From contig JACPSZ010000017.1 in the NCBI GenBank assembly GCA_024860875.1, forward strand, positions 1 to 64,000: a DNA stretch of 64,000 nt, given 5' to 3'. The translations under genes and the position numbers were made by a program. Origin of the DNA: Nitrososphaerota archaeon. GTDB taxonomy: Archaea > Thermoproteota > Nitrososphaeria > Nitrososphaerales > UBA57. This document shows, one piece after another, positions 1 to 9,267 of the stretch. The notes under the pieces were generated by a model that was not told the DNA's origin, did no database searches, and saw only the letters and a list, made by a program, of their open reading frames with translations. Within the stretch, counting starts at the first letter, position 1; every line of letters begins with the position of its first letter.

Positions 1-681
1 AAGTTTGTACTTGGAATTCCTGAGCTGCATAGAGAGGAGATCAAGAAGTCAAGCTATGTTTCTGCCCCCGGTTGCATGGCTGTAACTTCGATCCTCGGAC
101 TTGCCCCTCTTGTAAAGAATAATCTGATAGACACTGATCATGTAGTGGTAGATGCGAAGATAGGCTCTTCTGGAGCGGGGGTCAAGCCTACAATCGCGAG
201 TCATCATGCGGAAAGATACGGCGTCGTAAGACCTTACAAACCTGTAGGCCATAGACACACTGCGGAGATAGTGCAGGAGCTTTCAGCTTTAGCTAAAAAA
301 GATGTGAAGGTTTCAATGTCGGCACATGCAGTAAACATGGTCAGAGGAATTTTGTCAACATGTCATACATTCATGAAAAGAGAAGTTGCTTTGGCAGAAA
401 TTTGGAAGGCATACAGAAGCACTTATCCCAATGAACCCTTCATCAGATTCGTTCGTGACAGAAAAGGCCTGTACAGATACCCTGATCCGAAGATAGTAGT
501 AGGCTCAAACTTCTGCGACATAGGATTCGAAATAGATGAAAGAAATGGCAGAATTGTCGTCTTATCAGCGACTGATAATTTGCTAAAGGGCGCCGCAGGG
601 ATAGCCGTGCAGAGCATGAACACAATGATGGGCCTTGACGAAACTTTGGGATTGAGATCAGCAGCTATACATCCAGCGTGA
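1..681 (+). CDS. lysY: N-acetyl-gamma-glutamyl-phosphate / LysW-aminoadipate-semialdehyde reductase, 5' truncated by window edge
   Basis: Frame open from window start; SAPGCMAVTSILGLAPL and SGAGVKPT..HHAERYG..RPYKPVGHRHTAEI are ArgC/LysY-type; followed directly by a kinase and an aminotransferase of the same pathway. Confidence 0.9.
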   Translation, partial: KFVLGIPELHREEIKKSSYVSAPGCMAVTSILGLAPLVKNNLIDTDHVVVDAKIGSSGAGVKPTIASHHAERYGVVRPYKPVGHRHTAEIVQELSALAKKDVKVSMSAHAVNMVRGILSTCHTFMKREVALAEIWKAYRSTYPNEPFIRFVRDRKGLYRYPDPKIVVGSNFCDIGFEIDERNGRIVVLSATDNLLKGAAGIAVQSMNTMMGLDETLGLRSAAIHPA

Positions 682-685
682 TAAT

Positions 686-1492
686 ATGGCCATAGTGGTC
701 AAGGTAGGCGGCTCCATACTCGGAGAAGGCGTGAACCCTTCAATCATCAGCGACATTCAAAATCTTGCTAAGAGTAACAAGCTGGTAATTGTTCACGGAG
801 GAGGAGATGAAGTCACGGAGATTGCGGAGAAGATGGGCAAGCAGCAGAAGTTCATCGTTTCCCCAGAAGGCATTCGAAGCAGGTACACCGACAAGGAAAC
901 TGCAGCGATTTATACAATGGTCATGGTTGGAAGGTTGAACAAGGAAATTGTTGCAGCTCTTGAAAAAATAGGCCTTCACGCTGTTGGGCTTTCGGGCATA
1001 GATGCAGGCCTGATAAGAGCTGAGAGAAAGAAGAAGCTCATAGTGGTCGAAGAAGGGAGGAAGAGGATCATCGATGGAGGATACACCGGTAAAATTCAAA
1101 GTACTAATGCAGATCTTCTAAGATCGTTAATAGGCATGAACTACATTCCCGTAGTTTCTCCTGTTGCACTTAGCGAGGAGTTCGAATTCCTCAATGTTGA
1201 TGGAGACAGAGCAGCGGCGTACGTTGCAGGAGGCTTGAAGGCTGACAAAGTAATCTTCCTCACAGATGTCAATGGAGTTTTGATGGATGGCAAGGTCGTT
1301 CAAAAAATGAAGGTAAGCGAAGCAAGAGCGATGCTGCCAAAGATTGGACATGGTATGGAGAAGAAGGTTCTGGCTTCTATCGAAGCGATAGAAATGGGCG
1401 TAAAGGAGAGTATTATAGCATCGGGAATAATTGATAATCCTATTTCAAATGCAGCTTTACATAACAATTGCACGGTGATAGTGTCTGACTGA
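686..1492 (+). CDS. lysZ: Acetylglutamate kinase / LysW-aminoadipate kinase family
   Basis: VVKVGGSIL, VIVHGGGDEV, LNVDGDRAAAYVAGGLKADKVIFLTDVNGVL are amino acid kinase motifs; operon context. Confidence 0.93.
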   Translation: MAIVVKVGGSILGEGVNPSIISDIQNLAKSNKLVIVHGGGDEVTEIAEKMGKQQKFIVSPEGIRSRYTDKETAAIYTMVMVGRLNKEIVAALEKIGLHAVGLSGIDAGLIRAERKKKLIVVEEGRKRIIDGGYTGKIQSTNADLLRSLIGMNYIPVVSPVALSEEFEFLNVDGDRAAAYVAGGLKADKVIFLTDVNGVLMDGKVVQKMKVSEARAMLPKIGHGMEKKVLASIEAIEMGVKESIIASGIIDNPISNAALHNNCTVIVSD

Positions 1493-2678
1493 TTCAACTA
1501 TAGAGCGCGAGGACAGGTACTCCGCTGCAACTTACCAGAAGTTCCCCGTAAATATTGTAAAAGGAAAGGGCACTCTAGTCTGGGATGTTGATGGTAAAGA
1601 GTACATAGACTGCATGGGCGGCTACGGCGTTGCTCTTGTAGGACATTCAAATCCAAAGGTCGTTGAAGCCATTGTGAAGCAATCTGAGAAGATCATTACA
1701 TGCCATAGCTCCTTGTACAATGAAGCTAGAGCGGAACTCGTTGAGAAACTTGCAAAATTAGCGCCAAAGGGGCTTACAAAGACCTTCTTCTCCAACAGCG
1801 GTGCAGAAGCAGTCGAAGCTGCAATAAAGATCGCAAAAAAGCACACGGCAAGGACACAGATAGTTGCAATGTCTGGAGGCTACCACGGAAAGACTCTTGG
1901 AGCGCTTTCTGCTACGTGGAACCCCAAGTACAGGGAAGCGTTTCAGCCATTGGTGCCTGATTTTGCATTTTCGCAGTTCGGCAATGTAGAGAAACTTGGA
2001 GAAACCGTAAGCAATAAGACTGCAGCAGTCATTGTAGAACCGATACAGGGTGAGGGAGGGGTGCACCTCGCTCCTGAAGGTTTCTTACCTGAGGTGCGCA
2101 AAATATGCAACGAGAGTGGTGCCCTATTGATATTTGATGAAATCCAGACAGGTTTGGGAAGGACGGGAAGAATGTGGGCTGCAGAACATTATGGCGTTGT
2201 ACCTGATGTGATGTGTGTAGCAAAAGGTCTCGGCGGAGGAGTACCAATTGCAGCCACACTGGCAAGAGATGAAGTAATGGCTTCCATGAAGGTTGGAGAC
2301 CATTCAACGACGTTTGGAGGAAATCCTGTAGCGTGCGCAGCGGCAAATGCAACTTTGGATTACATAGTTAATCAAAAACTACCAGACAGGGCTGCAGAAA
2401 TGGGCTATTTCTTCATGCAGAAACTCGAGGAGATTAAGCGCAAGCATCCTATTGTAAGAGAAGTTAGAGGGAAGGGTTTGATGATAGGATTTGAGATGAA
2501 ATTCGATATTCGCAATATTCTGATGAATGGTTTGGGTAGGGGAGTAATTCTGCTTTACTCAGGAAGAAACATACTGAGATTTCTTCCTCCGCTAGTAATA
2601 ACGAAGGAGCAGGTCTCCAAAGCTGCAGGTATTCTTGATAATCTGGTTGCAGATGAAGAGAAATCAAAAAAGCAATAA
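1485..2678 (+). CDS. lysJ: Acetylornithine / LysW-aminoadipate semialdehyde aminotransferase (start codon uncertain, possibly CTG 1485)
   Basis: FFSNSGAEAVEAAIKIAKK, GGYHGKTLGALS, IVEPIQGEGGV, DEIQTGLGRTG, HSTTFGGNPVACAAA; reading frame extends upstream of the listed ATG 1614 with conserved-looking N-terminus. Confidence 0.9.
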   Translation: MTDSTIEREDRYSAATYQKFPVNIVKGKGTLVWDVDGKEYIDCMGGYGVALVGHSNPKVVEAIVKQSEKIITCHSSLYNEARAELVEKLAKLAPKGLTKTFFSNSGAEAVEAAIKIAKKHTARTQIVAMSGGYHGKTLGALSATWNPKYREAFQPLVPDFAFSQFGNVEKLGETVSNKTAAVIVEPIQGEGGVHLAPEGFLPEVRKICNESGALLIFDEIQTGLGRTGRMWAAEHYGVVPDVMCVAKGLGGGVPIAATLARDEVMASMKVGDHSTTFGGNPVACAAANATLDYIVNQKLPDRAAEMGYFFMQKLEEIKRKHPIVREVRGKGLMIGFEMKFDIRNILMNGLGRGVILLYSGRNILRFLPPLVITKEQVSKAAGILDNLVADEEKSKKQ

Positions 2679-2806
2679 CTCGTAGCTAGTAATAGCAAAT
2701 TAAGATAAAGCAGATACAAATTGTCGAATAGCTGAGAATTTCTTAAACTGCGAAAATTCCTAATGACAAATGATGGGTTTAAAGGGAGCGTCGACAGCAC
2801 AGATCC

Positions 2807-3865
2807 ATGCAACACAACGTTGCGGTCTACCTAGTTTTAGGTTTGATTGCGGGAAGCCTTCCAGTTTCTACTTACTCCTATTTGCAAATGAACAGCGTTC
2901 AGGCCAACCTAGAATCCACCAAGACATTGGCTGAGACAAGAGAGAAAGAAAACTCAAATCTTCAGGGTCAACTAAGCGAGCTCAGTAAAAAGGCGGATAG
3001 CTTACGGGAAGAGGTTGGTGCTCTGAACAAGGAAATTACCGCAAAGGAACAAATGATAACATCGATAAACCAGAATATTCTGCAACTCCAAACAGACAAG
3101 GCTGGATTGACGGATCAACTAACTAAGCTCAAGGCAGATTCACAAAAACTTGATGGAGAGAAAACTGCCTTAGAGCAACAGGTAAGGTCACTGTCTGGCC
3201 AGATAACAACCTTGCAACAATCGATTTCCTCACTGCAAGCGGAAAGGACCAGCCTTCAACAACAAGTGACTAGCTTGACAACCGAGAGGAATAACCTTCA
3301 GGCACAGATAAATCCGTTGCAGAGCCAAATCCTATCGTTAGCTAACGAAAGAAATAGTCTTCAATCACAGGTAAATCTATTACAGGGTCAGGTTTCTGCG
3401 CTGACCACTGAAAGGAATAACCTGAAAAGGGACACTGACCAACTGAAAGCTAAATGGGATTTGTGGCAAACGCAATCTAATCTAGCGCCACAAACTAGGG
3501 GCAGCATATCCGTATTGGGTTATTATCCGCAAGCTGGCACCTACAGGGTTGACCAGCCTTCTATAATCATCTCATTCCCTAATCCTGCGAGTTGTTTCCA
3601 AGTCTGGCACATTCTCGGAACGAGCTCGATGAGGCCAGCAATCGATGCTGGTCACGAATTGATAGCTAACACATGTTTCACCAAAGACGATTTCAGGCCA
3701 GGAGACATTATTACCTATAGTAACTCCCTCGGAAACATCATTCATCAGATCATAGAGATCAGATCAGAGGGCGTTATCACGAAGGGCATTCATAATGATT
3801 CACCAGATTCGCTGCTAGTTAAGTGGGAAGAAATTACAGGTCTTGTTATAGCAATCATATATTAG
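2807..3865 (+). CDS. N-terminally membrane-anchored long coiled-coil protein with C-terminal signal peptidase I (S26)-like domain
   Basis: N-terminal hydrophobic segment; ~200 aa Gln/Leu/Ser heptad-type repeats; C-terminus GTSSMRPAIDAGHELI...FRPGDIITYSN...IIHQIIEI...GVITKGIHNDSPDSLLVKWEEITGLVI resembles archaeal SPase I boxes. Confidence 0.75.
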   Translation: MQHNVAVYLVLGLIAGSLPVSTYSYLQMNSVQANLESTKTLAETREKENSNLQGQLSELSKKADSLREEVGALNKEITAKEQMITSINQNILQLQTDKAGLTDQLTKLKADSQKLDGEKTALEQQVRSLSGQITTLQQSISSLQAERTSLQQQVTSLTTERNNLQAQINPLQSQILSLANERNSLQSQVNLLQGQVSALTTERNNLKRDTDQLKAKWDLWQTQSNLAPQTRGSISVLGYYPQAGTYRVDQPSIIISFPNPASCFQVWHILGTSSMRPAIDAGHELIANTCFTKDDFRPGDIITYSNSLGNIIHQIIEIRSEGVITKGIHNDSPDSLLVKWEEITGLVIAIIY

Positions 3866-3935
3866 CTCTGCCGCAGCTCTGATGGAAACATTGAACTAAC
3901 TTTTACGAAGATAGGTTCTTAACAGAATGGACTAT

Positions 3936-4250
3936 CTAAAGTAAACCTCTCCAGACCTTAACTCCCGGAGGAGTTAGTATTACTCTCTCGTCCCCAAGCC
4001 TTGCAATATCCCCTCCAAGAGAAACTACATAGGAGTAGAGCTCTTCAACCGCCCTTCTCAATTCATCGACATTCTTCTGCGCGAGAGGCGTAATCCTTAA
4101 AATCACGATGGAATTTTTGTGAACCTCTTCCTTGACCTTCTCGATCTCCTCTATGCCTCTCAGTGGGATTGCCTTCACGTACATCGTCTTAGGCTTGTGC
4201 TGAGCGGGTTCTTCCATCGCTCCCTGCGTCATATTATCTTGCAGGAGCAT
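3936..4250 (-). CDS. sepF: SepF-like cell division protein
   Basis: MYVKAIPLRGIEEIEKVKEEVHKNSIVILRITPLAQKNVDELRRAVEELYSYVVSLGGDIARLGDERVILTPPGVKV matches the archaeal SepF pattern. Confidence 0.8.
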   Translation of the reverse strand: MLLQDNMTQGAMEEPAQHKPKTMYVKAIPLRGIEEIEKVKEEVHKNSIVILRITPLAQKNVDELRRAVEELYSYVVSLGGDIARLGDERVILTPPGVKVWRGLL

Positions 4251-4310
4251 CTACCCTCTTATTAATCCGGCACCTCTTAAACCTTGACAAAGTATTAGGA
4301 CAAAATTGAG

Positions 4311-4793
4311 TTAGACGTTAGCTTCCTTGAACCCTTCCCAGACTCTATCGCCTACATAGTGCATGTTCTTTACAACTGCACCCTTCTGGGCACTCTCCAA
4401 TTCAAAACTAGTGAACAATGCTTCCCCTACTGCAATTGCCTTACCATGTGTGCTCTCTTTGACTACCACTCTTGCACCTTTGTCAAAAACTCCTTCGACC
4501 TTTACAATTCCCGGCCTCATTACGTCGGCTCCATTGCAGACGAACTTTATCGCTCCAGGATCTACTACTACGGAAGGCATGCTCCCTATTGTCTTTGCAT
4601 CACCAAGAAATGGAACTACAGAATTGTCAAACTGCACCACCTTGAAGTTCTCGTGAACCAGAACTCTAACATTCCCATCAATTTCAACTACCTTGACGTC
4701 TTTGAGCTTCTTCTCCTGCTTGACTTTCAATTGAGCATCCATAAGTTGAACCAGTTTCTCTATTTCGCTCTTCGCAAGGTTGTAAACTCTCAT
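4311..4793 (-). CDS. PUA-domain RNA-binding protein (MCT-1-like)
   Basis: PSVVVDPGAIKFVCNGADVMRPGIVKVEGVFDKGARVVVKESTHGKAIAVGEALF is a PUA domain. Confidence 0.85.
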   Translation of the reverse strand: MRVYNLAKSEIEKLVQLMDAQLKVKQEKKLKDVKVVEIDGNVRVLVHENFKVVQFDNSVVPFLGDAKTIGSMPSVVVDPGAIKFVCNGADVMRPGIVKVEGVFDKGARVVVKESTHGKAIAVGEALFTSFELESAQKGAVVKNMHYVGDRVWEGFKEANV

Positions 4794-4886
4794 TTTGCCG
4801 TTGATACCCTAAACTATTCGATGCTGAAATGCAATTGATTTAAATAAAGGCGTCGCTCGAATTGGCGCAACGAGATAGGCTCAGCA

Positions 4887-5117
4887 ATGTCAGTAGATAT
4901 GGCTATCAAGGTTCTTGAAGAGAGCCTTGGCAAGATGGTGCTCATAAAGCTCAAGGGAGGGAAAGTGATCAGAGGTAATTTGCACGGCTTTGACCAGCAC
5001 ATGAACCTGACCCTCGAGCAGTCAGAGGAGATTATGGAGGATAACAAGACAAATTCATTAGGAACTATTATTGTTAGAGGGGACAATGTGGTGATAATAT
5101 CACCGCCTCCAAGGTGA
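4887..5117 (+). CDS. Archaeal Sm-like (LSm) RNA-binding protein
   Basis: MVLIKLKGGKVIRGNLHGFDQHMNLTLEQSEE.....IIVRGDNVVIISP: Sm1/Sm2 motifs. Confidence 0.92.
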   Translation: MSVDMAIKVLEESLGKMVLIKLKGGKVIRGNLHGFDQHMNLTLEQSEEIMEDNKTNSLGTIIVRGDNVVIISPPPR

Positions 5118-5122
5118 GTTAA

Positions 5123-5299
5123 GTGACAAAGGGAACAACATCATTTGGTCCAGCAGGAAGAGCCAAGACGCACATTCGCTGCAGAAGATGCGGAAGACAC
5201 GCTTACCATGTAAGGAAGAAAAGGTGCGCCTATTGCGGCTTCGGAGCTACTACAACGATAAGAACCTACAGATGGTACAAATACAAATCGCAGCTATAG
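5123..5299 (+). CDS. rpl37e: 50S ribosomal protein L37e
   Basis: GTG start; VTKGTTSFGPAGRAKTHIRCRRCGRHAYHVRKKRCAYCGFGATTTIRTYRWYKYKSQL; missing from the ORF track (<60 aa); sits directly after LSm. Confidence 0.93.
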   Translation: MTKGTTSFGPAGRAKTHIRCRRCGRHAYHVRKKRCAYCGFGATTTIRTYRWYKYKSQL

Positions 5300-5369
5300 G
5301 CTCGGTCAAAATTTTATGAGCCATAGATTTAACTAAAAAATTGCAGGCGAGTTAGAGGAAACAACACTC

Positions 5370-5999
5370 ATGGAAGCCATGGATGTCCTGATAGGTCTCG
5401 TGCCTGGCGTAATAATTGGAGCCGTTCTAGTGTTCGCGCTGAGGTATGGCAAGAAAAGCGAAGCATCAGCAAAGACCGTTCCCATGGTTGGACGGACGAT
5501 TCTGAGGGAAGAGCTCGACAAGGGCAAGAGCGACTACAAATCATTGAAACTCGAAAAAGAGATACTTGCAGGTGCACTAACAAGGGTATTCGAAGCCGAA
5601 TCGAAGGGCAAGATTACAAAAGCTGAAAGAGAAATTCTGACAACAAAGTACAGAGAACAAATCAAGCAGGTAGATACTAAAATTGCTGACCTTGAAGTTA
5701 TCGTAGAGGTTGGGGAGCTTGAAAACCTTAGGTCTGACCTAGTAAACATGCTTGAAACGAAGGTTAGCCAGATAGAGAGGAGGCTAAACGATGCTAGGAA
5801 CAGGCTTGAGCAGATAAGAGGATCCGCACAGATAATAATTCAGGAAGGTGAAAAGCCTGCAACAGAGCAGTCAGAAGAGAAGAAGGCTGACAAGAAGGTT
5901 GCAAAGAAGGAACCTGCAGTGGACGATAAGGTTAAGGATATCAGGAATGAGGTCTTGGAAGCCCTTGCAAGATTAGAGCAGATGGACATAGAGGGCTAA
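5370..5999 (+). CDS. Membrane-anchored coiled-coil protein of unknown function
   Basis: N-terminal TM, then charged helical region; ends 1 nt before the rpiA ATG. Confidence 0.75.
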   Translation: MEAMDVLIGLVPGVIIGAVLVFALRYGKKSEASAKTVPMVGRTILREELDKGKSDYKSLKLEKEILAGALTRVFEAESKGKITKAEREILTTKYREQIKQVDTKIADLEVIVEVGELENLRSDLVNMLETKVSQIERRLNDARNRLEQIRGSAQIIIQEGEKPATEQSEEKKADKKVAKKEPAVDDKVKDIRNEVLEALARLEQMDIEG

Positions 6000-6000
6000 A

Positions 6001-6681
6001 ATGTCTTTACAGGACGCAATGAAGAAGATGGGAGAGAGCGTCTCCTCTCTAGTCAAAAATGGCTATGTAGTCGGATTAGGAAGCGGTTCTGCGGTAGCTG
6101 CCTTTGTGAACGCCCTTGGAGAGAGGATGAAGAAAGAAGGCCTAAAGGTAACTGCCATACCAACTTCGATGCAAATCGAGCTCATAGCAGAAAGCCTCGG
6201 CTTTGTTTTGGAACGATATCATAGGATAAACGATATCGATATTGTCGTTGATGGAGCCGATCAGATTGACAGCATGTTCAACATGATAAAGGGTGGAGGA
6301 GGAGCTCATCATAGGGAAAAGGTCTTCATCGAGGCCTCAAAGAAGAGGGTCATAGTTGCTGACGAATCAAAGTATTTGAAATATCTTAACAGGAACGTGC
6401 CTGTAGAAGTTTCCATCTTTGCAAGGCACTTTGTGTGGAAAAGGCTTGAGGCTATTGGAGGTAAGCCGAAGGTCAGGACACTCGAAAAAGGCTATCCGTA
6501 TTTTACGGAGAATGGGAACATAATACTTGATACTGAATTCGGCGAGATCAAAGACCCTCCAAAGTTGGAATCACAGTTGCAGAAGATACCGGGAGTTGTT
6601 GCCAATGGCGTATTTACCATGAAGATCAATGTTTTCTTCAAGGCCAAGAACAACGGCACCGTAGAAAAGATAGAGCGATAG
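6001..6681 (+). CDS. rpiA: Ribose-5-phosphate isomerase A
   Basis: VGLGSGSAVAAFV, DIVVDGADQID, IKGGGGAHHREK, VADESKY: RpiA motifs. Confidence 0.95.
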   Translation: MSLQDAMKKMGESVSSLVKNGYVVGLGSGSAVAAFVNALGERMKKEGLKVTAIPTSMQIELIAESLGFVLERYHRINDIDIVVDGADQIDSMFNMIKGGGGAHHREKVFIEASKKRVIVADESKYLKYLNRNVPVEVSIFARHFVWKRLEAIGGKPKVRTLEKGYPYFTENGNIILDTEFGEIKDPPKLESQLQKIPGVVANGVFTMKINVFFKAKNNGTVEKIER

Positions 6682-6703
6682 CAGAATCTTATCTGTATGA
6701 AAT

Positions 6704-7588
6704 TCAAACCTTCCCAGCAACTACCTTGTTCCTTATACTTCCAATCTTCTCGATTTCAATTTCAACCATGTCGCCAACCTTCAGCAGTTTTGGATGAGGT
6801 TTCCAAAACACGCCAACTCCGGGAGGAGTACCAGTGGCAATTATATCTCCCGCATCCAAGGTCATTACTTTGCTTACAAAGGAAACTATTGTTTTCACAT
6901 CAAAAATCATGTTGCCAGTGTTAGAGTTCTGCCTTACCTCTCCATTTACCCTGCTCATAATTTTCAAGTTTTGAGGGTCAGGTATTTCGTCAGTAGTTAC
7001 TACCCAAGGCCCTATAGGGGCAAAGGTATCGAACGATTTACCCCTTGTCCATTGACCATCTTTGAACTGGACATCTCTTGCAGAAACATCATTGAATGCC
7101 AAATAGCCTGCAATATTTTCATACACTTCCTCCTCCTTCATAGCTTTGCACCTCCTGCCTATCACGACTCCTAATTCTGCTTCATAATCCAGCTTGGTTA
7201 TGTACGAAGGATACTCTATTGCGTCTACAGGACCTGCAATAGATGTATACGGTTTCATAAATATTACAGGCTCTTCAGGAGGTCTTACGCCCTGCTCCTT
7301 CGCATGGTCTTTGTAATTCAAGCCTATGCAGATGACCTTCGGCCTGCCGTCAACAGGAGGAAGAAGTCTTGCAGAACCTATTGGTATTGCTTTATCCGCC
7401 TTTTCCGTTGCCGAAATTAGTTTTGCTTTCAGTTTAGCATTTGCAGTAATCAGCTCAAAAAAATCGCATGTTGAAGAAGGAAGTTCTCTTCCCAAATCCT
7501 TCTGGAGTATTTCTTTGCTGACAAATTTTCCATTATGGGCTATCCCATAGGTATTGCCATTCTTTGTAGAAACTCTGGCTATCTTCAT
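6704..7588 (-). CDS. Fumarylacetoacetate hydrolase family protein
   Basis: ICIGLNYKDHAKEQG, PVIFMKPYTS, DYEAELGVVIGRRCK, FNDVSARDVQ, GDIIATGTPPGVGVF. Confidence 0.93.
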   Translation of the reverse strand: MKIARVSTKNGNTYGIAHNGKFVSKEILQKDLGRELPSSTCDFFELITANAKLKAKLISATEKADKAIPIGSARLLPPVDGRPKVICIGLNYKDHAKEQGVRPPEEPVIFMKPYTSIAGPVDAIEYPSYITKLDYEAELGVVIGRRCKAMKEEEVYENIAGYLAFNDVSARDVQFKDGQWTRGKSFDTFAPIGPWVVTTDEIPDPQNLKIMSRVNGEVRQNSNTGNMIFDVKTIVSFVSKVMTLDAGDIIATGTPPGVGVFWKPHPKLLKVGDMVEIEIEKIGSIRNKVVAGKV

Positions 7589-7649
7589 GGCTTACATCTT
7601 TAGTAGGCAAAAACCCGCTTAAATAGAACCCTTCATTCATTATGCATAT

Positions 7650-8066
7650 TTGGTTCTGCAGTTCTTCATACACCCTGCAATCGCAATCTTTGTTGTATCA
7701 TTGACGATTCTCACGTTTCTCCTTAAAGCTCGAAAAAAGAAGTTCTTCAAGGCTCACTATGTTTCTGGCATAATTACTGTAAGCCTAGCTGCAGTCGCAA
7801 TTATAATCGCATTCTGGGCAACGCGACCAGTAGGATTTGATTACTTCCCTGATCCGAACCCAATTCACCTAATGGTCGCTATACCTGCAGCCTCGTCATT
7901 ATTCATACAGGGTATCATGGGAATTACAATGCTCCTGTACAGAAGGAGCATGGCAAAGGTATACATGATGCACAGAAGGTTTGCACGATTAGTTGCGATA
8001 ATAGTTCCCATTCAGGGAATACTCGGCCTTATGGTGTTGTACTACCTTTATGTAAGATATTATTGA
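7650..8066 (+). CDS. Small integral membrane protein, several TM helices with conserved-looking His residues (cytochrome b561-like not excluded)
   Basis: TTG start; hydrophobic segments with FFIHPA, KAHYVSG, PIHLM, MMHRR. Confidence 0.55.
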   Translation: MVLQFFIHPAIAIFVVSLTILTFLLKARKKKFFKAHYVSGIITVSLAAVAIIIAFWATRPVGFDYFPDPNPIHLMVAIPAASSLFIQGIMGITMLLYRRSMAKVYMMHRRFARLVAIIVPIQGILGLMVLYYLYVRYY

Positions 8067-8069
8067 GGA

Positions 8070-8471
8070 TTGCACATGGTTCTCAGCAAGAAGCATCTCG
8101 AATTCCTAGAGAAGCATGAAGTGTGCCGATTAGCAACGGCATCAAAAGACGCCATCCCCCATGCCACGCCTGTGATTTATGCACTTGATGGAGAAAATCT
8201 GATAATTGCTGTTGACTACGATACGAAAAAATTTGCAAACCTCAGAGAAAACCAGAACGTTTCGCTAGTAGTCGATGAGTTCAGGCCAAACAAGGCCGTC
8301 ATGATTCAGGGGAGATGCGAGATATACGAAAAGGGGAAAGAATACCTGCGACTATTGCAGATTCTGTTTGACAAATTTGCGTTTTACCGAAACAATCCTT
8401 GGGGCGAAGGCGAGTCTCCAATTTTGAAGGTTGTGGCACAAAAGGCTGTTAGCTGGGGCTTAAGAGAGTAG
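8070..8471 (+). CDS. Pyridoxamine 5'-phosphate oxidase-like FMN/F420-binding protein
   Basis: FLEKHEVCRLATASKDAIPHATPVIYALDGENLIIAVDYDTKKFANLRENQNVSLVVDE. Confidence 0.85.
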   Translation: MHMVLSKKHLEFLEKHEVCRLATASKDAIPHATPVIYALDGENLIIAVDYDTKKFANLRENQNVSLVVDEFRPNKAVMIQGRCEIYEKGKEYLRLLQILFDKFAFYRNNPWGEGESPILKVVAQKAVSWGLRE

Positions 8472-8590
8472 TAGAGTATTCTACTTCTTTACTATATTTT
8501 CGCTTTATATGGCAACCCCCCCCATCTTTTGTGCAGGGACACGCATGTACCCCCATACGGGAGTCATACAGGAGCGAGCGTACAATAGCG
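8466..8590 (+). repeat. Dispersed repeat family copy A
   Basis: CTTTACTATATTTTCGCTTTATATGGCAACCCC...GGGAGTCATACAGGAGCGAGC; shares blocks with the reverse complement of 19321-19400 and 28093-28157. Confidence 0.6.
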
Positions 8591-8614
8591 CAATACTCAA
8601 CAAATAATCTGCAA

Positions 8615-9250
8615 TTAGTAAGAAAATGCAGAAGGACAAACATCATTCAATATGCAGTCAGCACATCGGGGCTTCCTCGCGTAGCACACGTTTCTGCCGT
8701 GCAGTATCAGCAGGATTGCAATTTTATTCCATAGAGCCTTGGGCGTTATGGTCATTAGATCCTCCTCAATTTTATCAGGATTGTCGCTTTGTGTCAAACC
8801 GAGCCTTTTGGAGAGACGTTTGACGTGCGTGTCTACCGCTATTCCTTCGGTCTTATTGTAAGCAACAGAAAGTATGATATTGGCAGTCTTTCTGCCTACG
8901 CCCGGTAATTGCAATAATCCTTCCATGGTGTCAGGAACTCTTGAACCAAACGATCTAACAATGATCTTGGAGGCTTCCTTGATATATTTGGCCTTGCTGT
9001 GGTAGTAACCAGTCGGCCTAATGATGCTTTTAAGTTTCTTCGTATTGGCAGAAGAGAAATCTTCTGGAGTCCTGTACTCTTTGAATAGCGTCTTTGTAAC
9101 TATATTGACTCGTGCATCGGTGCATTGGGCTGATAATATGGTTGCTATTAGCAACTCGAACGGATTTCTATAATTTAGGGAGGTCTTTATTGGAGGATAT
9201 AGTCGTTTCAGTCTGTAGACTATTTTTCTTAAATTTGCTTTTGATATCAT
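8615..9250 (-). CDS. nth: Endonuclease III
   Basis: LLIATILSAQCTD, LPGVGRKTANIILSVAY, VDTHVKRLSKRLGL; FeS motif CYARKPRCADCILNDVC. Confidence 0.95.
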   Translation of the reverse strand: MISKANLRKIVYRLKRLYPPIKTSLNYRNPFELLIATILSAQCTDARVNIVTKTLFKEYRTPEDFSSANTKKLKSIIRPTGYYHSKAKYIKEASKIIVRSFGSRVPDTMEGLLQLPGVGRKTANIILSVAYNKTEGIAVDTHVKRLSKRLGLTQSDNPDKIEEDLMTITPKALWNKIAILLILHGRNVCYARKPRCADCILNDVCPSAFSY

Positions 9251-9267
9251 TCAGGTCTAAAATAGCT

